From an uncultured Prevotella sp. (lineage in GTDB: Bacteria; Bacteroidota; Bacteroidia; Bacteroidales; Bacteroidaceae): a DNA stretch of 40,810 nt. Shown here piece after piece: positions 8,703-16,069 of this stretch. Numbering within the stretch: the stretch's first letter is position 1; every line of letters begins with the position of its first letter. A program made the translations under genes and the position numbers. Location: NCBI GenBank assembly GCA_900552675.1, contig USAI01000010.1, forward strand, positions 1 through 40,810, in the 5' to 3' direction. The notes under the pieces are model-generated. The model was not told the origin of the DNA, did not search any database, and saw only the letters and a list, made by a program, of their open reading frames with translations.

Positions 8703-8710
8703 TAATTTTG
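8703..8710 (+). promoter_or_regulatory. purB promoter -7 box
   Basis: TAATTTTG matches the Bacteroidota -7 consensus and lies 25 bp before the purB start codon. The upstream -33 position carries only a weak T-rich match (GTTTTA). Confidence 0.5.
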
Positions 8711-8735
8711 CACCATAATCTGATTATAACATCTT

Positions 8736-10082
8736 ATGACACTTGATTTGCTGACAGCTATATCGCCGATAGATGGCCGTTATAGAGGAAAGACAGAGCC
8801 TTTGGCAGGCTTTTTTTCTGAGTATGCACTCATTCGTTACCGAGTGCGCGTAGAGATTGAATACTTTATCACGCTTTGCGAGTTACCACTTCCGCAACTC
8901 GCATCGTTCAATCACGACTTGTTCCCACGCCTACGCAACATATACACTGCCTTTGACGAGGCATGCGCACAACGTGTAAAAGACATCGAAAAGGTGACAA
9001 ACCACGATGTGAAGGCCGTAGAATATTTTATCAAAGAAGAATTTGACAAGATAGGAGGTCTGGAGGCTTATAAAGAGTTTATCCACTTCGGTCTTACCTC
9101 GCAAGACATCAATAACACCAGCGTGCCCCTCTCTATTAAAGAGGCATTGGAGCAGGTTTACTATCCGCTGGTAGAAGAGTTGCTGCAACAGTTGCTGCAA
9201 TATGCTGAAGAGTGGAAAGATGTGCCCATGCTGGCCAAGACCCACGGACAACCCGCATCGCCCACACGCCTGGGCAAAGAAATCATGGTGTTTGCCTATC
9301 GTTTGAGCGAGCAGCTGAACCAACTGAAGGCTTGCAAGCTGACCGCCAAGTTTGGTGGCGCTACTGGCAACTATAACGCACATCATGTAGCCTATCCGCA
9401 ATACGACTGGAAGGCGTTCGGCAATAAGTTTGTGAGTGAGAAGCTGGGCCTTGAGCGCGAGCAATTCACCACACAGATTAGCAACTACGACTGCCTGGGC
9501 GGCGTGTTTGATGCCATTCGTCGCATCAACACCATCATCATCGACCTTGACCGCGACTTCTGGATGTATATCTCTATGGAATACTTCAAACAAAAGATCA
9601 AGGCTGGCGAGGTAGGCTCGAGCGCTATGCCACATAAGGTGAACCCCATCGACTTTGAAAACTCGGAAGGAAACCTGGGCATTGCCAACGCTGTACTGCA
9701 GTTCTTGGCTCAGAAGTTGCCCGTAAGCCGCCTGCAACGCGACCTTACCGACTCGACCGTGCTGCGCAACATTGGTGTGCCCCTCGGACATGGCGTAATT
9801 GCTATCGAGAGCACATTGAAGGGCTTGCGCAAACTGATCCTTAACGAGAAAAAGATTGCTGCCGACCTTGACAACACATGGGCAGTGGTGGCCGAAGCCA
9901 TTCAAACCATCTTGCGTCGTGAAGCTTATCCACACCCCTACGAGGCGCTGAAAGCGCTGACACGTACCAACAAAAAGATGACCGAGGAAACCATCCACGA
10001 GTTTATCCAGGGTTTGAACGTAAGCGATACTATAAAAGCCGAGCTCATGGCTATCACACCGCACAACTATACAGGCATTTAA
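8736..10082 (+). CDS. purB: Adenylosuccinate lyase
   Basis: PurB cleaves SAICAR to AICAR and adenylosuccinate to AMP, releasing fumarate in both steps of purine synthesis. The 448-residue protein carries the fumarase/aspartase superfamily signature GSSAMPHKVNPIDFEN (about residues 293-308), whose flexible loop holds the catalytic serine. It also has the conserved KTHGQPASPTRLGKE block (about 168-182) and TSQDINNT (about 112-119). The length suits the longer PurB type found in Bacteroidota and Gammaproteobacteria. It is divergent from nadB, so aspartate-consuming NAD synthesis and fumarate-releasing purine synthesis share a regulatory region. It is followed by a 177-bp A/T-rich gap before rluB. 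Confidence 0.95.
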   Translation: MTLDLLTAISPIDGRYRGKTEPLAGFFSEYALIRYRVRVEIEYFITLCELPLPQLASFNHDLFPRLRNIYTAFDEACAQRVKDIEKVTNHDVKAVEYFIKEEFDKIGGLEAYKEFIHFGLTSQDINNTSVPLSIKEALEQVYYPLVEELLQQLLQYAEEWKDVPMLAKTHGQPASPTRLGKEIMVFAYRLSEQLNQLKACKLTAKFGGATGNYNAHHVAYPQYDWKAFGNKFVSEKLGLEREQFTTQISNYDCLGGVFDAIRRINTIIIDLDRDFWMYISMEYFKQKIKAGEVGSSAMPHKVNPIDFENSEGNLGIANAVLQFLAQKLPVSRLQRDLTDSTVLRNIGVPLGHGVIAIESTLKGLRKLILNEKKIAADLDNTWAVVAEAIQTILRREAYPHPYEALKALTRTNKKMTEETIHEFIQGLNVSDTIKAELMAITPHNYTGI

Positions 10083-10259
10083 GCCGTTCAGCAATAGGAA
10101 AAAAAGAAAACTTGTTTAGTAAGCGCATGTCGAAGGCATGCAAAACTTGAAAAATATAGTAAGACGAAACAGACTAAATATTAATTGTAAACACATTATA
10201 TATTATAGTACTATAAGTTTTTAATTACAAATCATTTTAAAAAAAAAGATTTATTAACC

Positions 10260-11789
10260 ATGGCCGTGAGGCCAAGAAAAAACTCTGAAGAAATGGAATT
10301 AGGAGAAGAAAACAAGATGCAGGAGAACTCTGCAGAGAAGAAAGACAGCGTACAAGGTTACACACGCTCAACAGGAAGCTACCAACGCGAGTACAGCAGT
10401 AATGGAACACGCACACAGCGTCCTCGCATTCATGCACAACGCACCTACAGTTCTGATAAGAGCGCACAGGGTGGTGACGAAGGCGGATTCCGCCCCGAAG
10501 GCTTTGGCGCAGGTTTGCAAAGCAATGCCGGTGGCTATCGTCCCCGTCAGCAGCAAGGAGGCTATCAGCCTCGTCAGCAAGGTGGCTATCAGCCCCGTCA
10601 GCAAGGTGGTTATCGTCCTCGTTACAACCAAAGTGGCGACGACCAGCAAGGTGGATACCAGCCCCGTCAGCAGCAGGGCGGCTATCGTCCTCGTTACAAC
10701 CAGGGTGGCGACGACCAGCAAGGCGGTTATCAGCCCCGTCAGCAAGGTGGCTACCAGCCCCGTCAGCAGGGAGGCTACCAGCCCCGTCAGCAAGGTGGCT
10801 ACCAGCCCCGTCAACAAGGTGGCTACCAGCCTCGTCAGCAAGGTGGCTACCAGCCTCGTCAGCAAGGAGGCTACAGTCAGCGTCAGCAGGGCGGCTATGG
10901 TCAGCGTCAGCAGGGTGGTTATGGTCAGCGCCCTCAGGGAGGTTATGGCCAGCAGCGTGGTGGCTACGGTCAGCATGGCGGCTATCGTCAGCACACTGCC
11001 GATTACGATCCCAATGCTAAGTATAGCATGAAGAAGCGCATCGAATATAAAGATATAAACATCGATCCCAACGAGCCCATCCGTTTGAACAAATTCCTGG
11101 CTAATGCTGGTGTATGCAGCCGCCGCGAGGCCGACGAATTCATCCAGGCAGGTGTAGTAACCGTTAACGGCGAGGTGGTTACCGAATTGGGAACAAAGGT
11201 GATGCGCACCGACGAGGTGAAATTCCACGATCAGCCTGTAACACTTGAAAAGAAAGTATATGTGTTGCTGAACAAACCCAAAGACTATGTTACCACCAGC
11301 GACGACCCACAACAGCGTAAGACGGTGATGGACTTGGTACAAAACGTATGTCCTGAGCGCATCTACCCCGTAGGTCGTCTCGACCGCAATACAACGGGTG
11401 TGCTTCTGCTCACCAATGATGGAGACTTGGCATCAAAGCTCACCCATCCTAAATTCTTGAAGAAGAAGGTATACCACGTATATCTCGACAAGAACGTTAC
11501 TGCACACGACATGCAGCAGATTGCCACTGGCATACAGTTGGAAGACGGCGAAATCAAGGCCGATGCTATCGAATATGCCAGCGACACCGATAAGAGCCAG
11601 GTGGGCATCGAAATTCATAGCGGCAAGAACCGCATCGTGCGTCGTATCTTCGAGAGCCTCGGCTATCGCGTAGTGAAGCTCGACCGCGTGCAGTTTGCTG
11701 GCCTCACCAAGAAGAACCTCCGTCGTGGCGACTGGCGTTTCCTCACCGAGAAAGAGGTGGAGATGCTGCGCATGGGAGCGTTTGAATAA
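10260..11789 (+). CDS. rluB: 23S rRNA pseudouridine synthase RluB-type with repetitive N-terminal extension
   Basis: The C-terminal half is a standard RsuA/RluB enzyme: an S4 RNA-binding domain (about residues 273-320, IRLNKFLANAGVCSRREAD) followed by the catalytic domain with D375 in GRLDRNTTG. It isomerises a uridine in rRNA, most likely in 23S helix 80. The N-terminal half (about residues 1-260) is unusual: a charged start, then many copies of GGYQPRQQ and variants such as GGYRPRYNQ and GGYGQRQQ. This is low-complexity, Arg/Gln/Gly/Tyr-rich and likely disordered RNA-binding sequence. The usual enzyme needs only about 240-300 residues. asnS follows 62 bp downstream. The start at 10260 is the first ATG; ATGs at 10293 or 10317 are alternatives. 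Confidence 0.9.
   Translation: MAVRPRKNSEEMELGEENKMQENSAEKKDSVQGYTRSTGSYQREYSSNGTRTQRPRIHAQRTYSSDKSAQGGDEGGFRPEGFGAGLQSNAGGYRPRQQQGGYQPRQQGGYQPRQQGGYRPRYNQSGDDQQGGYQPRQQQGGYRPRYNQGGDDQQGGYQPRQQGGYQPRQQGGYQPRQQGGYQPRQQGGYQPRQQGGYQPRQQGGYSQRQQGGYGQRQQGGYGQRPQGGYGQQRGGYGQHGGYRQHTADYDPNAKYSMKKRIEYKDINIDPNEPIRLNKFLANAGVCSRREADEFIQAGVVTVNGEVVTELGTKVMRTDEVKFHDQPVTLEKKVYVLLNKPKDYVTTSDDPQQRKTVMDLVQNVCPERIYPVGRLDRNTTGVLLLTNDGDLASKLTHPKFLKKKVYHVYLDKNVTAHDMQQIATGIQLEDGEIKADAIEYASDTDKSQVGIEIHSGKNRIVRRIFESLGYRVVKLDRVQFAGLTKKNLRRGDWRFLTEKEVEMLRMGAFE
10540..10990 (+). repeat. 24-bp tandem repeat array inside rluB
   Basis: In-frame repeats of about 24 bp (GGTGGCTACCAGCCCCGTCA plus CAA) encode GGYQPRQQ. Several are near identical between about 10735 and 10865, with longer variant units (GGYRPRYNQ-GDDQQ) before and GQ-rich units after. 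Near identity at synonymous sites shows recent copy-number change, so length variation between strains is expected. Confidence 0.9.
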
Positions 11790-11851
11790 TATCACTTGTT
11801 TACTTACAGCATGTTTTAACGACATGCGAAAATAGAGAAACAATAAAAGCA

Positions 11852-13270
11852 ATGAAAAGAACAAAAGTTGTTGATGCGCTTATGCGCACCGATTTTGGAG
11901 CAGACGTTTGCGTAAAAGGTTGGGTACGCACTCACCGCAGCAGCAAAGCTGTCGACTTTATCGCGCTGAACGACGGCTCAACCATCAAGAACATACAGAT
12001 TGTGGTTGACCCCGCCAAGTTTGATGCCGAAATGCTCAAGCAAATTACTACAGGTGCTTGTATTTGCGCCACAGGTAAATTGGTGGAAAGCCAGGGCAAG
12101 GGCCAGACATCGGAGATACAATGCGACAGCCTTGAAATATATGGCCTGTGTGGGTCAGACTATCCCATGCAGAAGAAGGGACAAACCTTCGAGTATATGC
12201 GCCAGTATGCACACCTGCGTCTGCGCACCAACACCTTCGGTGCTGTAATGCGCATACGCCACAACATGGCAATGGCTATCCACACCTATTTCCATGAGCA
12301 TGGCTACTTCTATTTCAATACACCGCTGATCACCGCCAGCGACTGTGAGGGTGCAGGACAGATGTTCCAGGTAACCACCAAGAACCTCTATAACCTGAAG
12401 AAGACAGAAGACGGAAAGATTGATTATAGCGACGATTTCTTCGGAAAGCAGACCTCGCTGACCGTGAGCGGACAGCTGGAAGGCGAGCTGGGAGCTACTG
12501 CTCTGGGCGCCATCTATACCTTTGGTCCTACCTTCCGTGCCGAGAATTCAAACACACCGCGCCATTTGGCCGAGTTCTGGATGGTAGAGCCTGAGGTGGC
12601 TTTCCTCGACCTCGACGGCTTGATGGAACTGGAAGAAGACTTCATCAAATACTGTATCCGTTGGGCCTTAGAGCACTGTAAAGACGATCTCGCGTTCTTG
12701 AACCAGATGATCGACAAGGGCTTGCTCGAGCGTTTGCAGGGTGTGCTCAATTCTGAATTCGTTCACCTGCCCTACACCGAGGGTATACGCATCTTGCAAG
12801 AGGCTATCAAGAACGGCAAGAAGTTTGAGTTCCCATGCGAGTGGGGCGACGACCTTGCCTCTGAGCACGAGCGCTTCTTGGTTGAGGAGCACTTCAAGCG
12901 CCCCGTTATCATGACCAACTATCCTAAAGCCATCAAGGCCTTCTACATGAAGATTGATGACCAGGAGTCGGGTTTCGGTGGTAAGAGTGGCCAAACCGTT
13001 CAGGGCACCGACGTGCTGTTCCCGCAGATTGGCGAGATTATTGGTGGCTCGGTGCGTGAAGAGAGCTACGACAAGCTGATGGGCGAGATTGAAGCTCGCA
13101 ATATCCCCATGAAGGATATGAACTGGTATCTCGACACCCGCAAGTATGGCTCATGCCCCCACGCAGGCTTTGGCCTCGGCTTCGAGCGCCTCATCCTGTT
13201 CGTAACAGGTATGCAGAACATTCGCGACGTCATCCCCTTCCCCCGCACACCCAAGTCGGCTGAATTCTAA
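11852..13270 (+). CDS. asnS: Asparaginyl-tRNA synthetase
   Basis: AsnS charges tRNA-Asn with asparagine. The 472-residue class IIb protein has an N-terminal OB-fold anticodon domain (about residues 17-110, beginning VCVKGWVRTHRSSK). Motif 2 is FRAENSNTPRHLAEFWMVEPE-like at about 229-249, and the motif 3 core GFGLGFERLILF lies near 441-452. The HLAEFWM context, with histidine and the Asn-type substrate pocket, separates it from AspS. It follows rluB by 62 bp in the same direction and ends before a strong rho-independent terminator, so the two may form one transcript. Confidence 0.95.
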   Translation: MKRTKVVDALMRTDFGADVCVKGWVRTHRSSKAVDFIALNDGSTIKNIQIVVDPAKFDAEMLKQITTGACICATGKLVESQGKGQTSEIQCDSLEIYGLCGSDYPMQKKGQTFEYMRQYAHLRLRTNTFGAVMRIRHNMAMAIHTYFHEHGYFYFNTPLITASDCEGAGQMFQVTTKNLYNLKKTEDGKIDYSDDFFGKQTSLTVSGQLEGELGATALGAIYTFGPTFRAENSNTPRHLAEFWMVEPEVAFLDLDGLMELEEDFIKYCIRWALEHCKDDLAFLNQMIDKGLLERLQGVLNSEFVHLPYTEGIRILQEAIKNGKKFEFPCEWGDDLASEHERFLVEEHFKRPVIMTNYPKAIKAFYMKIDDQESGFGGKSGQTVQGTDVLFPQIGEIIGGSVREESYDKLMGEIEARNIPMKDMNWYLDTRKYGSCPHAGFGLGFERLILFVTGMQNIRDVIPFPRTPKSAEF

Positions 13271-13330
13271 ACCCACGTTTGCTTTCACCCTTGTGGCACA
13301 GCGCATACCATCATGCTTGTGATAAAGCAA

Positions 13331-13364
13331 ATATAATAATGTAAGAAAAAACACATTATTATAT
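13331..13364. repeat. AT-rich perfect hairpin downstream of asnS
   Basis: ATATAATAATGT at 13331-13342 is perfectly repeated in inverted form at 13353-13364 around a 10-nt A-rich loop. It lies 18 bp before the terminator hairpin and may protect the mRNA end. No gene is seen in 13271-13620. Confidence 0.5.
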
Positions 13365-13381
13365 ATTATACATAAAGAGAG

Positions 13382-13428
13382 AGTGCCGTAACAAAACCCA
13401 CTGTGGTTATTGTTACGGCACTTTTTTA
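13382..13428 (+). terminator. Rho-independent terminator after asnS
   Basis: A perfect 12-bp stem (AGTGCCGTAACA with TGTTACGGCACT) with an 17-nt loop is followed by six T residues. It ends the rluB-asnS transcript. Confidence 0.9.
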
Positions 13429-13555
13429 TTTATAAAGTTTTGAACAAGGCTTCAGTTTGCACACAAAAACATAAAAAAGACACTGCACAAAACACGCGCT
13501 TTGTGCAAATAACGTGCACAAGCAAAGACCGTTTGAGCATTTTTCAAGCCTTATA

Positions 13556-13587
13556 TTTGGCTGCCTAACAGAAAGTTGTTACTTTTG
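13556..13587 (+). promoter_or_regulatory. etfB operon promoter
   Basis: TTTG at 13556-13559 and TACTTTTG at 13580-13587 are separated by 20 bp, an ideal Bacteroidota -33/-7 promoter. It lies about 33 bp before the etfB start and argues for the start at 13621. Confidence 0.8.
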
Positions 13588-13620
13588 CATTTTGAATATT
13601 TTACAATAATAATATATATT

Positions 13621-14490
13621 ATGAGTTTGAAAATTGTTGTACTTGCCAAGCAAGTACCCGACACGAGAAATGTCGGAAAGGATGCCATGACCGCCGAAGG
13701 AACGGTGAATCGTGCCGCCTTGCCCGCTATCTTCAACCCCGAAGATTTGAACGCATTGGAACAAGCTCTGCGCCTGAAGGAACAGAACCCTGGCTCCACT
13801 GTAGGAATATTGACCATGGGTCCTCCCCGTGCTGCCGAAGTAATACGTCAGGGCTTGTACCGTGGCGCCGACACAGGCTGGTTGCTGACCGACCGTTTGT
13901 TTGCTGGTGCCGATACCCTGGCCACCTCTTACGCACTGGCCACCGCCATCAAGAAGATAGGCGATGTTGACGTAGTGATAGGCGGACGCCAAGCCATTGA
14001 CGGCGACACCGCACAGGTGGGCCCCCAGGTAGCACAGAAGTTGGGCCTCTCACAGGTGACCTATGCCGAAGAGATTACAAAGTGTGAAGATGGCAAGCTC
14101 ACCATACGCCGCCACATTGATGGTGGCGTTGAGACCGTAGAGGCACCCCTTCCTCTCGTGGTTACCGTTACAGGCAGTGCCGCTCCTTGCCGCCCCTGCA
14201 ACGCCAAACTCGTGATGAAATATAAGCGTGCCACTGCTCCTATGGAGCGCCAGGCCGACGATGCCTACAACTATCTGTATGACGAGCGTCCGTACCTTAC
14301 CCTGAACCAGTGGACCGTGGCCGACGTCGATGGCGACCCGAAGCAGTGTGGCCTCAGTGGCTCGCCCACCAAGGTAAAGGCTGTGAAGAACATTGTGTTC
14401 CAGGCTAAAGAGAGCAAGACCCTTACTGGCAGCGACGCCGACATCGAGGGCCTGATAAAGGAATTGTTGGACGAAAAAATCATTGGATAA
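13621..14490 (+). CDS. etfB: Electron transfer flavoprotein, beta subunit
   Basis: EtfB forms a heterodimer with EtfA and binds AMP (or a second FAD in bifurcating types). It passes electrons between an acyl-CoA dehydrogenase and a further acceptor. The 289-residue protein starts MSLKIVVLAKQVPDTRNVG, the classic EtfB N-terminus, and has the VIGGRQAIDGDTAQVGPQ nucleotide-binding block (about residues 121-138). The reading frame extends upstream to 13576, but that would cross the promoter's -7 box, so the ATG at 13621 is used. It overlaps etfA by one base (TAATG), a sign of translational coupling. Confidence 0.95.
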   Translation: MSLKIVVLAKQVPDTRNVGKDAMTAEGTVNRAALPAIFNPEDLNALEQALRLKEQNPGSTVGILTMGPPRAAEVIRQGLYRGADTGWLLTDRLFAGADTLATSYALATAIKKIGDVDVVIGGRQAIDGDTAQVGPQVAQKLGLSQVTYAEEITKCEDGKLTIRRHIDGGVETVEAPLPLVVTVTGSAAPCRPCNAKLVMKYKRATAPMERQADDAYNYLYDERPYLTLNQWTVADVDGDPKQCGLSGSPTKVKAVKNIVFQAKESKTLTGSDADIEGLIKELLDEKIIG

Positions 14491-15512
14491 TGAACAACGT
14501 ATTTGTATATTGCGAGATAGAAGGCACTCAGGTACAAGAGGTGTCTCAAGAACTTCTCACCAAAGGCCGCAAGCTCGCCAATCGACTTGGCGTTGACCTC
14601 AATGCCATCGTTGCCGGCACTGGCATCAAAGGCAAGGTAGAAGACCAGATTTTGCCCTACGGCGTCGACAAGCTCTTTGTCTTCGATGCTGAAGGATTGT
14701 TCCCCTATACATCGGCTCCACACACCGATATTCTTGTTAACCTGTTCAAGGAAGAGCAGCCGCAGATAGCCCTCATGGGCGCCACCGTTATTGGCCGCGA
14801 CCTTGGTCCTCGCGTATCGTCATCGCTCACCAGCGGCCTTACCGCCGACTGTACCGAGCTTGAGATTGGCGACTACGACGACAAGAAAACAGGCACCCAC
14901 TATGACAACCTGTTGTATCAAATTCGTCCCGCCTTCGGTGGCAACATCGTGGCCACCATCGTTAACCCCGACCATCGCCCCCAAATGGCTACCGTGCGTA
15001 GCGGCGTGATGCAGAAGGCTATCTACGAAGGCGAGGCCAAACACGAGGTGGCTTATATGGACGTTGCCAAGTATGTTCCCCAAGCCGACTTTGTGGTAAA
15101 GGTGCTCGACCGCCACGTAGAGGCTGCCAAGCACAACCTCAAGGGTGCTCCCATCGTGGTAGCTGGTGGTTACGGTGTAGGATCAAAAGAAAACTTCGAC
15201 ATGCTGTTCCAGCTTGCGAAAGAGCTTCATGGCGAGGTAGGTGCCAGCCGTGCCGCCGTTGATGCTGGCTGGTGCGACCACGACCGTCAGATTGGTCAGA
15301 CAGGTGTTACCGTGCATCCCAAGGTTTACATTGCTTGTGGCATCTCAGGACAAATTCAGCACATCGCTGGTATGCAAGACTCGGGCATCATCATCTCTGT
15401 AAACAGCGACCCCGAGGCTCCCATCAACAAGATTGCCGACTATGTCATCACTGGCACTGTAGAAGAGGTGCTGCCCAAACTGATTAAGTATTATAAGGCG
15501 AATAACAAATAA
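14490..15512 (+). CDS. etfA: Electron transfer flavoprotein, alpha subunit
   Basis: The 340-residue EtfA carries the redox FAD. Its C-terminal FAD domain shows the signature GQTGVTVHPKVYIACGISG followed by QHIAGMQDS and the NSDPEAPINKIADY block (from about residue 269). Together with EtfB and the acyl-CoA dehydrogenase at 16070 it makes an electron-transfer unit of a type common in Bacteroidota. Electrons may come from acyl-CoA oxidation or be used for reduction of an enoyl-CoA; the sequence does not decide the direction. The gene is followed directly by the left arm of an inserted repeat element, which separates it from its dehydrogenase partner by 557 bp. Confidence 0.95.
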   Translation: MNNVFVYCEIEGTQVQEVSQELLTKGRKLANRLGVDLNAIVAGTGIKGKVEDQILPYGVDKLFVFDAEGLFPYTSAPHTDILVNLFKEEQPQIALMGATVIGRDLGPRVSSSLTSGLTADCTELEIGDYDDKKTGTHYDNLLYQIRPAFGGNIVATIVNPDHRPQMATVRSGVMQKAIYEGEAKHEVAYMDVAKYVPQADFVVKVLDRHVEAAKHNLKGAPIVVAGGYGVGSKENFDMLFQLAKELHGEVGASRAAVDAGWCDHDRQIGQTGVTVHPKVYIACGISGQIQHIAGMQDSGIIISVNSDPEAPINKIADYVITGTVEEVLPKLIKYYKANNK

Positions 15513-16063
15513 AAAGGAAGTTATCTGAAGTAAAAAGGAAGTTAATCAGCCTGCGGCTGATGGAAGTTAACGGACAAATGCATTTAAGGTCTTAAATTTA
15601 TGACATATTCATTCAAAGACATAAAAGCATGGCAGTTTGCACACGCTTTTGTATTGTTAGTATATCGAAACACTATGTTCTTTCCTGAATATGAAAAATT
15701 TGGATTGAGTTCGCAATTTCAACGTGCCGCAGTGTCTATACCCGCAAATATAGCAGAAGGCTATAAGAAACTACATAAGGCAGACAAGCTTCGGTTTATG
15801 AATATCGCTCAAGGTAGCTTAGAAGAATGTAGATATTACATTCTATTATCCAAAGATATAGGCTACATTGACAATACACAATCAGCCGAAATGGAAACGC
15901 TATTAGAAAAGACCAGTTGGTTTCTAAACGCTTATTGCACGGGAATAATCAAAGACAATGCTTTAAAACATGATGTATAAACATATGCATACAGCAAAGG
16001 TATTGTCTGTTAACTTCCGCTCGCGAAGCGAGCTAACTTCTGTTACCTTCCATTAACTTCAAT
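15513..16063 (+). mobile_element. Four-helix-bundle gene element with inverted GAAGTTAA arms
   Basis: The element fills the gap between etfA and the dehydrogenase. The left arm (15516-15575) contains GGAAGTTA, GGAAGTTAA, a 7-bp hairpin (ATCAGCC-TGC-GGCTGAT, 15545-15561), then GGAAGTTAACGGACAAATGC. The right arm (about 15982-16060) is its inverted counterpart, ending GTCTGTTAACTTCC, a different hairpin (GCTCGC-GAA-GCGAGC, 16019-16033), then TAACTTC and TTAACTTC. The single gene inside is the 126-residue four-helix-bundle protein. The same arm design occurs without a gene at 6679-6861. That suggests a mobile or mobilisable unit, though no transposase and no clear target duplication are visible. 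Confidence 0.6.
15600..15980 (+). CDS. Four helix bundle protein (23S-IVS/Avd-like family)
   Basis: The 126-residue protein matches the family first found in intervening sequences of 23S rRNA genes and related to Avd of diversity-generating retroelements. It has an aromatic N-terminal helix (SFKDIKAWQFAHAF). The hallmarks YEKFGLSSQFQRAAVSIPAN and IAEGY lie at about 31-56. GSLEECRYYILLSKDIGYI is at about 73-91, followed by a final helix. Members form basic homopentamers that bind nucleic acid. No rRNA is nearby; the gene is packed inside inverted repeat arms and interrupts the etf operon. It is A/T-richer in codon use than its neighbours, in keeping with transfer. Its function outside rRNA is unknown. 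Confidence 0.88.
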   Translation: MTYSFKDIKAWQFAHAFVLLVYRNTMFFPEYEKFGLSSQFQRAAVSIPANIAEGYKKLHKADKLRFMNIAQGSLEECRYYILLSKDIGYIDNTQSAEMETLLEKTSWFLNAYCTGIIKDNALKHDV

Positions 16064-16069
16064 AAAGAA

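Noticed and set aside
8931..10094. 387-codon minus-strand frame opposite purB
   Set aside because: It is the complement of a clear purB coding frame, with no domain of its own.
10540..10990. Possible CRISPR-like array in rluB
   Set aside because: Units are contiguous, in frame and encode a protein repeat; there are no unique spacers.
10368..11342. 324-codon antisense frame across the rluB repeats
   Set aside because: It is low-complexity (LLTGLVATLLTG repeats) and exists only because the 24-bp repeat is open in the opposite frame.
13576..13620. 15-residue N-terminal extension of etfB
   Set aside because: It overlaps the -7 box; the protein family begins at the ATG at 13621.
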